Assembly: GCA_950069165.1 (NCBI GenBank)
Contig: CATMIT010000001.1
Coordinates: forward strand, 1-64,000
Length of the DNA stretch: 64,000 nt
Direction: 5' to 3'
Source of the DNA: an uncultured Flavobacteriales bacterium
GTDB lineage: Bacteria > Bacteroidota > Bacteroidia > Flavobacteriales > BACL11
The translations under genes and the position numbers were made by a program. Position 1 is the stretch's first letter, and each line of letters begins with the position of its first letter. The notes under the pieces were generated by a model that had not been told where the DNA came from, ran no database searches, and saw only the letters and a program-made list of their open reading frames with translations. Positions 1 through 7,654 of this stretch are shown piece after piece.

Positions 1-372
1 TCCTGCAAGTATTTTATCGTAATGCTCACTAACAGGATCCATAATACCTTCCTGTAACCAATGGTAAATATGATTCCAGTGCATTATACTGGCAACCATA
101 ATAAAGAGCATAATGATACTAAATACAGGTAGTGCTGCCATTATAGCTTCTGGTACTCTTTTCAGCACAATTGACCAACCCGCTTCTGCTACATATTGCA
201 TGGCAACAAAAAATACAGCAAAAACAGAAATTCCCAAATAGAAATACGTATTGAAAAGTAATGCCGGCCAAGCGCCATGAGGATTGGAAACAAAGCCAAA
301 TATTAATGCAATTAGTCCCACAGCCATAAGTGCCATGGAAAGATTTTTTGCTTTTTTATCTATTGTAAACAT
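1..372 (-). CDS. actF: Alternative complex III subunit ActF (3' part missing)
   Basis: Membrane subunit of the quinol:cytochrome c oxidoreductase (alternative complex III), which oxidises menaquinol and passes electrons to cytochrome c or directly to an oxidase. The 124 visible codons start MFTIDKKAKNLSMALM and hold three hydrophobic segments at about residues 13-33, 42-60 and 80-100. The reading frame is still open at the left edge, so the C-terminus is outside the window. It starts 13 bases after actE and is last of the act genes seen here. The assignment relies on operon position and this N-terminal pattern; a paralogous polytopic subunit is the only real alternative. Confidence 0.85.
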   Translation of the reverse strand, partial: MFTIDKKAKNLSMALMAVGLIALIFGFVSNPHGAWPALLFNTYFYLGISVFAVFFVAMQYVAEAGWSIVLKRVPEAIMAALPVFSIIMLFIMVASIMHWNHIYHWLQEGIMDPVSEHYDKILAG

Positions 373-385
373 GCTAACTTTTTTT

Positions 386-967
386 TTATTCTAAACCATA
401 ATGTTGTAATTCTTCTTGTACATAAAGTACAATTTTCCATCTTTCCTCTTCCGTAATTTGGCTTGCATGAGGCCCCATGGCATTCAATCCATAAGTAATG
501 GCATGAAAAATATGTCCTGATGTAAGTTCACTCATTGGAGTCCCAGACCTTCTTATTGTCTTTTCATCATTATAATGGGGCACTGCTGAATAGATTGCAT
601 GTCTCATTGTTCCATCTCCTGTACCTGTTTTTCCATGACAATGCTTGCAAAACATGCCATAAAGCGATTTACCGTCAGCAAGATTTTCGTCCGTATTTTC
701 CATAGGATTGACAGCCATATTTCCTGCATTTAAGTACCCTTCCAATGTTTTATCATAATTGAATGTTTTCAATTTTCCTCTTGCAACTGTTCCCTTAACA
801 GGAGTTAAAGCATTCATGCCATTTATATTGTTTTCTCCATACGTTTCCATTGATGGAGAGCGATACATGTTGGGCATAAATTCGTAACCAGGATTTGAAT
901 CTCCTGAGCATGCAGCAAGGAAAATTACTGCTACAAAAAATCCGATTTTTAAAATTGCTTTAATCAT
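386..967 (-). CDS. actE: Alternative complex III mono-haem cytochrome c subunit ActE
   Basis: Periplasmic lipid-anchored mono-haem cytochrome c of alternative complex III. A signal peptide ends in the lipobox FLAAC, with Cys20 the likely lipidation site. One c-type haem motif, CKHCH, sits at residues 107-111 inside a cytochrome c fold, and a Met in YGLNAMGP is a candidate distal ligand. At 193 residues it is of normal size for ActE. It lies three bases after actD and 13 bases before actF, so all are probably one transcript. Its role is to take electrons from the ActA/ActB haem and iron-sulfur chain; that role comes from knowledge of the family. Confidence 0.93.
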   Translation of the reverse strand: MIKAILKIGFFVAVIFLAACSGDSNPGYEFMPNMYRSPSMETYGENNINGMNALTPVKGTVARGKLKTFNYDKTLEGYLNAGNMAVNPMENTDENLADGKSLYGMFCKHCHGKTGTGDGTMRHAIYSAVPHYNDEKTIRRSGTPMSELTSGHIFHAITYGLNAMGPHASQITEEERWKIVLYVQEELQHYGLE

Positions 968-970
968 AAT

Positions 971-1492
971 TTAAGCTTCTTTTTCGTTAATTTCAGTAGC
1001 GCCTGTTTTGGTCAACATTTCTTTAACAGGAGAGCTGTCGCCATCCACATTTATTACCATCAAAAATTTGTCATCAGTTGTTCTCTCATCAGGGCTGTCA
1101 GATGTTCCTCCTGGAAATAATCCACATCTTATTAAATAAGTAATTGACATAAGGTGAGCCGCAAACAGCACTGTACATTCAAACAAAATAGGGACAAATG
1201 CTGGCATATTATGATAGAAGGTAAAGTTAGGTTTTCCACCAATATTTTGTGGCCAATCTACAATCATGATATTATAAATCATGAGTGCTCCTAAACTTAA
1301 ACCTAAACATCCATAAATGAAAGCCATTATAGCCATTCTTGTTTCTTTAAGACCCAAGGCTTTGTCTAATCCGTGTATAGCAAAAGGAGAAAATACTTCT
1401 TCAATTTCAATATTATTGGCACGGATTTCTTTTACTGAGGCCAATAAAACCTCTTCATCATCAAAAATTCCGTATAGTGTATTTGTACTCAT
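971..1492 (-). CDS. actD: Alternative complex III membrane subunit ActD (DUF3341)
   Basis: ActD is the small membrane subunit of alternative complex III (DUF3341). It has a soluble N-terminal half and two hydrophobic helices near residues 53-75 and 97-120, with the typical MPxFxPILFE-like stretch between them (NMPAFVPILFECTVLF). Its start codon overlaps the actC stop codon by one base (TAATG arrangement), which points to translational coupling. It has no cofactor-binding motif, as expected: ActD is structural. The length of 173 residues fits the family. Confidence 0.93.
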   Translation of the reverse strand: MSTNTLYGIFDDEEVLLASVKEIRANNIEIEEVFSPFAIHGLDKALGLKETRMAIMAFIYGCLGLSLGALMIYNIMIVDWPQNIGGKPNFTFYHNMPAFVPILFECTVLFAAHLMSITYLIRCGLFPGGTSDSPDERTTDDKFLMVINVDGDSSPVKEMLTKTGATEINEKEA

Positions 1493-2871
1493 TATTTCTT
1501 GTTTTTATATTCTGAACCAGAAGATTTAAGAATTGATTTTAACTCTGCTTGTGCAATTACTGGGAATGTTCTCGAGTATAAAAGGAATAAAGTAAAAAAG
1601 AACCCAATCGTTCCTAAGAAAATACCGATATCAATAAAAGTTGGAGAGAACATTGTCCATGCTGATGGTAAATAGTCTCTGTGCAAAGAAGTTACAATAA
1701 TCACAAAACGTTCAAACCACATACCTATATTAATAAAAATTGAAATAACAAATGTTGCAACAAATGATGTTCTGATACTCTTAATCCAATACAATTGTGG
1801 TGTCAAAACATTACAAGTCATCATGATGGCATAAGCCCACCAATAAGGTCCTGTTGCTCTGTTTAAAAATGCATATTGTTCAAATTCTACTCCTGAATAC
1901 CATGACATAAATAACTCAGTCATATAGGCTGTCCCAACAAGCGACCCGGTAAGTATAATTATAACATTCATATATTCAATGTGCTTGATGGTAATATAGG
2001 ATTCTAAACTCACCACTTTTCGCATGATGATAAGCAATGTTTCTACCATGGCAAAACCAGAGAATAATGCCCCCAATACAAAGTAAGGAGGAAAAATAGT
2101 AGTGTGCCATCCTGGTACAATTGAAGTTGCAAAGTCCATGGATACAATAGAGTGCACTGAAAATACTAGTGGAGTTGCTAATCCTGCTAATACCAATGAA
2201 ACTTCTTCAAATCTTTGCCAATGTTTTGCTTTACCGCTCCAACCAAAGGAAAGAAGAGAATATAATTTCTTTTTCATGGGTGAAATTGTTGCACTCATTC
2301 TATCTCTTATCATGGCAAAATCAGGAATCAAACCGATATACCAAAATACAACTGATACGGAAAAATAAGTAGAAATTGCAAATACATCCCAAATCAATGG
2401 AGAGTTAAAGTTCATCCAAAGGGATCCGAACTGATTCGGTATTGGGAAAACATAATATGCAAGCCATGGTCTCCCCATATGTATAAGTGGGAAAAGTGCA
2501 GCTTGTACTACAGCAAAAATTGTCATTGCCTCAGCCGAACGGTTAATGGACATTCTCCATTTCTGACGGAAAAGTAGTAGTACAGCCGAGATTAATGTTC
2601 CAGCATGCCCTATTCCAATCCACCAAACAAAGTTAGTAATATCCCAAGCCCAGCCTACCGTTTTATTCAATCCCCAAGCACCAATTCCTGTACCAATTGT
2701 GTAAGCAATACAAAGCACCCCCCAAATGAATAGTACTAATGATAAAGAAAATAATATCCACCAATATTTGTTGGCCTTACCCTCAACAGGCTTTGCAATA
2801 TCTTTGGAAATATCATGATAAGTTTTATTGCCTAAAATTAATGGATCTCTAATTTCTGCTTCTTTATGCAT
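1492..2871 (-). CDS. actC: Alternative complex III quinol-binding membrane subunit ActC (NrfD/PsrC family)
   Basis: Polytopic NrfD/PsrC-like subunit (459 residues, about ten membrane helices) that forms the quinol site and probable proton path of alternative complex III. The N-terminus (RDPLILGNKTYHDISKDI) and the conserved FVWWIGIGHAGTLISAVLLL helix are characteristic of ActC. It lies six bases after actB and overlaps actD by one base. Together with ActF it anchors the peripheral ActA-ActB-ActE part to the inner membrane. The assignment is firm from sequence and operon order. Confidence 0.95.
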   Translation of the reverse strand: MHKEAEIRDPLILGNKTYHDISKDIAKPVEGKANKYWWILFSLSLVLFIWGVLCIAYTIGTGIGAWGLNKTVGWAWDITNFVWWIGIGHAGTLISAVLLLFRQKWRMSINRSAEAMTIFAVVQAALFPLIHMGRPWLAYYVFPIPNQFGSLWMNFNSPLIWDVFAISTYFSVSVVFWYIGLIPDFAMIRDRMSATISPMKKKLYSLLSFGWSGKAKHWQRFEEVSLVLAGLATPLVFSVHSIVSMDFATSIVPGWHTTIFPPYFVLGALFSGFAMVETLLIIMRKVVSLESYITIKHIEYMNVIIILTGSLVGTAYMTELFMSWYSGVEFEQYAFLNRATGPYWWAYAIMMTCNVLTPQLYWIKSIRTSFVATFVISIFINIGMWFERFVIIVTSLHRDYLPSAWTMFSPTFIDIGIFLGTIGFFFTLFLLYSRTFPVIAQAELKSILKSSGSEYKNKK

Positions 2872-2877
2872 AATTAT

Positions 2878-5832
2878 TTACGCTTTATTTCTAATTTTTG
2901 TTTGATAGAACACAGATGGATCAGTATTCAAGTGTTCCAATAATTTATATGCTCTTTCTTCTTTTTTAAGAGCTTGTATTTTATGCGTATCATCATTCAC
3001 ATCACCAAACACAATTGCATTAGTAGGGCAAGCTGATGAACAAGCCGTTTGCGCATCTTCATCTCTAACCTTTTTTCCTGCTTTTTTAGCGTCCAATTTT
3101 ACTTCTTGTATTTTTTGAATACACATGGAACATTTTTCCATAACTCCTCTTGAACGCACAACAACATCAGGATTCAATACCATTTTACCATGGTCATCAT
3201 TCATGTTGAAATCAAACTTATCGTTATCAGAATATTGGAACCAGTTGAAACGCCTTACTTTATAAGGACAGTTATTCGCACAATACCTTGTACCCACACA
3301 TCTGTTATAAGCCATGTGGTTTTGCCCTTCATTACCATGTGAAGTTGCCGCAACAGGACATACCGTTTCACAAGGGGCATTACTACAATGCTGACACATT
3401 ACAGGCTGGAAAACTGTTTCAGGATTTGCTGATGGCTCTTCCATTTCAGCATACATATCAATAGCAGAAACTTTTTCAGCTTCTGATAATTCTTTTGTCA
3501 TATCAGACGAAAAATAACGATCAATACGAATCCAATGCATATCTCTTGATTTTCTTACCTCTTCTTTCCCAACAACAGGAACATTATTTTCAGCATGACA
3601 AGAAATTACACAAGCCGAACAACCAATACAAGAAGTTAAGTCGATAGACATATTCCAAAAATGCCCTGTTGAATGATCAAATTTATCCCAAAGTGTAACC
3701 TTATCTGCTGGTTGCTTCCCATTATGAGTAGCATAAGTTACTTGATGATTCCCTGAATAAGGATCTTTAATAAAGTCAGCAAGAGTTGTTTCTTTTACAA
3801 TCTCTCTCCCCATCATAGTATGATGCAATTGAGTAGCAGCAAATTCATATTCGCCACCAACAACTTCAATTGTAGCGGTTCCGTTTCCTAATGCAAAAGC
3901 ATTGAATCCTATTCCATCACCACATTTTCCTGCAGCTGTTCTACCATAACCAACAGCCATAGCAATTGTACCAACTGCTTGACCAGGCTGAATCATAACT
4001 GGAACATTATTAAGTGTCGTTCCATTAACTGTAATATTTACCATATTTCCATTTAAGGCGCCATTGGAAACATTCCAATTAGTAATTCCTAAATCACGAG
4101 CAGTGGCTGCCGACATAGTTAAGTAATTATCCCAACAAGCTCTTGAAAGGGGATCTGGCAATTCTTGTAACCAAGGATTGTTTGCTTGAGTACCATCACC
4201 CATTGAAATTTTTTCATACATCTCAAACTCAATTCCATCAGCTTTTACTACATCAAAAGAAGGAACAGAAGCTGTAAATGAACTTACAGTTGCAGCAGAT
4301 TGGTTTTGTGTAAAGTACCCATCATGTACTGATTTATTCCAGTCAATAGATGAATACGTATTTTGTAAATAAGTATGGTAATCTGATTTCCCCACCCAAA
4401 CCATTAAGCTTTCTTGGAATTGTCTTCCTTTAAACAAAGGAGAAATTGTAGGTTGCATTAAAGTATACACTCCATTAGATGGATTTGCATCCCCCCAACT
4501 TTCTAAGTAATGATTATCAGGACAAGCATACATCATTTTTGCAGCTGACTCATCATTATAAAGTGAAGTCGCAATAGTTAATCCTACTTTTTTAAGTCCT
4601 GCATTATACCCATCAGCATCCAGTAAAGTGTAACTTGGGTTTACATTATAAGTAATCAAAGCAGCAATTTTTCCCGCATTCATTTCTTCAATAAGTGCAG
4701 AAACCTCAGTATCATTTCCTTGCCTTAAGTATGAAGGGTTCGATAAAGATAATGTGTTTTCGTAATTTCCTAATGTGTTGTTAATCGCATTAACTAAAGT
4801 TTGAACCTCAGCATCATTACTATTACAAACAACAATAGATTTACCGGCATTATTAGCCAAGTCATTCGCCATTTTAGCAATTCTGCTATCAGCAGTACCA
4901 CCATTTAAGGCACTATATAAGTTAGACAATAAACCAGCTTGTTCTGATGGCTTAATTTGTATTCTATCATCTGCATTAGAACCTGTAAGGCTTAAAGCTG
5001 ATTCTACTTGATAATGCTTAGCCATTTTCCCACTGTTAGGATTTCTAGCAGTAACATACTGTTTAGCATAATCCGCATTTAGCCAGTTTCCTAAAAAGTC
5101 AGCTCCAAAAGAAACGATAACCTCCGCTTTATCAAAATGATACGTTGGCAATACTCTCACTCCAAATGAAGCTTCATTAGCATCCAACATTCCACTATAA
5201 GAAACTGCATCCATTTGTACATGCGTTACATTTCCGTAAGCAGCTGAAAAATCAGCAATTAATTGTGTAGTAGAAGGGCTTATAATTGTAGAAGATAAAA
5301 TAGCAATCTTTCCGCCACCACTTTTTATCTCATTTAATTTTACAATAATTTCAGCATCAGTAGTACTCCAATCCGTATCTACTCCACCTTTCATTGGATT
5401 TTTCAATCTTGATGAATCATATAAGGAAAGAACAGATGCTTGAATCCTTGCGTTAGTTGCTGATTTGTTAGCATCAATCTTGATAGGACGACCCTCTCTA
5501 GTTTTTACTAAAACGGATGCGTAATCGTGCCCGTCATACATAGTAGTTGCATAATAGTTAGCAACACCAGGAGTGATTTCTTCAGGCTTTATTACGTAAG
5601 GAATCGCTTTATTAATAGGTGTTTCACAAGCTGCTAAAGTTGCAGCAGCAGTACTGAATCCTAAAAACTTCAAGAAATCTCTTCTGGATGTAGAGGTAGT
5701 AGATAATTCCTTATCTCCTAAAAACTCATCAACAGGAATTTCTTCAACAAATTCGTTTTGTCTTAATTTTTCTACAATTGGATCATTGTTTAGTTCTGCT
5801 AAACCTTTCCAATATTTTTTTGCTTTTGTCAT
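2878..5832 (-). CDS. actB: Alternative complex III iron-sulfur/molybdopterin-like subunit ActB
   Basis: Large periplasmic subunit of alternative complex III. It fuses a molybdopterin-oxidoreductase-like domain, which in this family binds no molybdenum, to a ferredoxin-like domain with four iron-sulfur clusters. A twin-arginine motif (SRRDFLKFLG, Arg50-Arg51) precedes a hydrophobic stretch, the translocation signal normal for ActB. Cluster cysteines are clear near the C-terminus: CIGCSACVISC, CQHCSNAPCETVCP, CVGTRYCANNCP and CSMCIQ with CSSACP. The frame is open to 5895, but the ATG at 5832 (MTKAKKYWKG) is chosen because the extra 21 residues would overlap actA and do not resemble the family N-terminus. 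Protein length is then 984 residues, normal for ActB. Confidence 0.95.
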   Translation of the reverse strand: MTKAKKYWKGLAELNNDPIVEKLRQNEFVEEIPVDEFLGDKELSTTSTSRRDFLKFLGFSTAAATLAACETPINKAIPYVIKPEEITPGVANYYATTMYDGHDYASVLVKTREGRPIKIDANKSATNARIQASVLSLYDSSRLKNPMKGGVDTDWSTTDAEIIVKLNEIKSGGGKIAILSSTIISPSTTQLIADFSAAYGNVTHVQMDAVSYSGMLDANEASFGVRVLPTYHFDKAEVIVSFGADFLGNWLNADYAKQYVTARNPNSGKMAKHYQVESALSLTGSNADDRIQIKPSEQAGLLSNLYSALNGGTADSRIAKMANDLANNAGKSIVVCNSNDAEVQTLVNAINNTLGNYENTLSLSNPSYLRQGNDTEVSALIEEMNAGKIAALITYNVNPSYTLLDADGYNAGLKKVGLTIATSLYNDESAAKMMYACPDNHYLESWGDANPSNGVYTLMQPTISPLFKGRQFQESLMVWVGKSDYHTYLQNTYSSIDWNKSVHDGYFTQNQSAATVSSFTASVPSFDVVKADGIEFEMYEKISMGDGTQANNPWLQELPDPLSRACWDNYLTMSAATARDLGITNWNVSNGALNGNMVNITVNGTTLNNVPVMIQPGQAVGTIAMAVGYGRTAAGKCGDGIGFNAFALGNGTATIEVVGGEYEFAATQLHHTMMGREIVKETTLADFIKDPYSGNHQVTYATHNGKQPADKVTLWDKFDHSTGHFWNMSIDLTSCIGCSACVISCHAENNVPVVGKEEVRKSRDMHWIRIDRYFSSDMTKELSEAEKVSAIDMYAEMEEPSANPETVFQPVMCQHCSNAPCETVCPVAATSHGNEGQNHMAYNRCVGTRYCANNCPYKVRRFNWFQYSDNDKFDFNMNDDHGKMVLNPDVVVRSRGVMEKCSMCIQKIQEVKLDAKKAGKKVRDEDAQTACSSACPTNAIVFGDVNDDTHKIQALKKEERAYKLLEHLNTDPSVFYQTKIRNKA

Positions 5833-5863
5833 TTTATTATAGAAATTAAATCTAACTATTTTT

Positions 5864-7072
5864 TTAATAATGGCACTTACCACATTCCAAGCCACCCATT
5901 TTATCTACAGTGATTTTCTGTCCTGCATATTTTTCCTTCATCTTTTCATGCATGCTTGTGTAATAATCATTCCCTTCCATTTTCACTTCAGTTTCTCTGT
6001 GACAATTAATACACCAGCCCATTGTCATTAATGATTCTTGTTTTACCACATCCATTTCTTGAACAGGACCATGACATTCTTGACATTCCAATTTGCCAAC
6101 CGTTACGTGTTGTGAATGATTGAAATAAGCAAAATCAGGAAGATTGTGAATTCTCACCCATTTAATTGGCTGCTGTTCATAGCCTTCAATATAGGTTCTT
6201 GTATCAGGATCATACCCAATAGCATCATATATTTTTTGAATTTCAGCGGTTCCTGTATTAGTTCCTGAAGTAATATTAGCATGACAATTCATGCACACAT
6301 TAGCAGAAGGAATACCAGATGTTTTTGAAGAGCGAGCAGACGAATGGCAATAATTACAATCAATCCCATTGTCTCCTGCATGTATTTTATGTGAAAAAGC
6401 GATTGGTTGCTCAGGTTGATAGTTAGTCGTTACCCCAACGCCCATTAAAGTATCAAAAGTGAATTTCATCACAATAATAAATACAGCAAACCCTACAATC
6501 GCTACATTTCTACTTTCCGCTAAAAATGCTTTCCCTTGATTAATAATAGTTTCTGAAAGCGTTTCTGTTGGTTGGTTTAATTGTGTTTTTAGTTTGTTTT
6601 TAATAGAGGTCAAAATATAAACAAGCAGAAATAAAAATACTGCAATCAGTAATAAAATGGTGGAACTACTCATTCCTTTATCGTTTTCAGCCGTAGTAGT
6701 AGCAACTTCTTTTTCCTCAATCGGTGGATTTTCCATGTAAGCTAATAAGGCATCCATATCCTCATCCTCAAAATAGAAGGAAGTCATTGCAACTTTATTA
6801 TATTCTTCAAAAATTGCAATTGCATCCGCATCACCACTTGCAATAAAATCAGATGAGCTATTGATCCATTGTTTTAACCAATCCGCATTTCTTTTTGCAG
6901 TTACCCCTTCCAAATCCGGACCAATCAATCGGCCACCACCAATGGTATGGCAGGATATACAATTTGTTTTAAAAATTTGCTCTCCATCAGTTTGGGCAAA
7001 TAAGTTTAAGGAAAAGGTGAAAAAAAACGTCAGAAATAGAAGGCGGCTATTAAGGGAATAAGTTCGAATCAT
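5864..7072 (-). CDS. actA: Alternative complex III multihaem cytochrome subunit ActA
   Basis: Multihaem c-type cytochrome, first gene of the act operon. After a signal peptide (cleavage near LFAQ) comes a mono-haem domain with CISCH at residues 38-42. Two hydrophobic segments follow (about 132-157 and 188-208), then a cytochrome c3-like domain with five haem motifs: CNYCH, CMNCH, CQECH, CINCH and CGKCH. That makes six haems, one more than the pentahaem core of ActA. The fused N-terminal cytochrome c domain is, as far as I recall, common in Flavobacteria. A near-consensus -7 element (TAAATTTA, one mismatch to TAnnTTTG) lies at 7101-7108 on this strand and may start the operon. Confidence 0.93.
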   Translation of the reverse strand: MIRTYSLNSRLLFLTFFFTFSLNLFAQTDGEQIFKTNCISCHTIGGGRLIGPDLEGVTAKRNADWLKQWINSSSDFIASGDADAIAIFEEYNKVAMTSFYFEDEDMDALLAYMENPPIEEKEVATTTAENDKGMSSSTILLLIAVFLFLLVYILTSIKNKLKTQLNQPTETLSETIINQGKAFLAESRNVAIVGFAVFIIVMKFTFDTLMGVGVTTNYQPEQPIAFSHKIHAGDNGIDCNYCHSSARSSKTSGIPSANVCMNCHANITSGTNTGTAEIQKIYDAIGYDPDTRTYIEGYEQQPIKWVRIHNLPDFAYFNHSQHVTVGKLECQECHGPVQEMDVVKQESLMTMGWCINCHRETEVKMEGNDYYTSMHEKMKEKYAGQKITVDKMGGLECGKCHY

Positions 7073-7229
7073 GTTTTTTTAATGTTCAATTTTTCGGCTG
7101 TAAATTTAATTTTTTCAATGGATAGAAATAGGTAGAAAATCATTAATTAATGTAATTTATAGCCATTCTAAATAATAGATAAAAGCCTCTAATAAAACCG
7201 GAAGTAAAGATGTGCTTTAATTAGTTTAT

Positions 7230-7237
7230 TACTTTTG
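7230..7237 (+). promoter_or_regulatory. Bacteroidota-type -7 promoter element
   Basis: TACTTTTG matches the TAnnTTTG consensus of the primary Bacteroidota sigma factor exactly. It ends only six bases before the ATG at 7244, so the transcript of the SPOR gene would be nearly leaderless. Confidence 0.6.
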
Positions 7238-7243
7238 CATATT

Positions 7244-7654
7244 ATGATCAAATATCTATTTACAATTTTCTTGTTTTCTTCCTTTTGCGCTATTGGGCAA
7301 ACAAATTCAAAAACAGATAGTACAGAATCTGCTATTACAAATATTGAAATGGAAGAAAAGGTAGGTGAATTACTTGATCGGTATATAAAATTAAATAAAA
7401 AAAGAAAAGGGATATTAGGATGGCGCTTACAAATTCATTCGGATACCGACAGAGAAAAAGCTAAAAAAATTCGAATCTCATTCATGTTAAAATTCCCAGA
7501 AATACCTGCCTATCTGGACCATAAAGAACCTTATTTTAAAGTAACTGTTGGTGATTTTTATACCAGACTGGAAGCACTTAAAGTGCAAAATGAAATAAGA
7601 AGAAGGTATACTTCTTATATTGTGCCTTCAAACATTAATATTACTGAAGATTAG
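7244..7654 (+). CDS. Secreted SPOR-domain protein
   Basis: Small exported protein with an N-terminal signal peptide (MIKYLFTIFLFSSFCAIGQ) and a C-terminal SPOR-like domain (GWRLQIHSDTDREKAKKIR through PYFKVTVGDFYTRLEALK). SPOR domains bind denuded septal peptidoglycan; here the domain makes up most of the mature protein, as in a common Flavobacteria form. The frame is open from a TTG at 7235, but that codon lies inside the -7 element, so the ATG at 7244 is the start. Its stop codon overlaps that of the convergent infB gene. A specific role beyond envelope binding cannot be assigned. Confidence 0.85.
   Translation: MIKYLFTIFLFSSFCAIGQTNSKTDSTESAITNIEMEEKVGELLDRYIKLNKKRKGILGWRLQIHSDTDREKAKKIRISFMLKFPEIPAYLDHKEPYFKVTVGDFYTRLEALKVQNEIRRRYTSYIVPSNINITED

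Noticed and set aside
5833..5895. 21-residue N-terminal extension of ActB
   Set aside because: It overlaps the end of actA and has no family support; MTKAKKYWKG at 5832 is the usual start.
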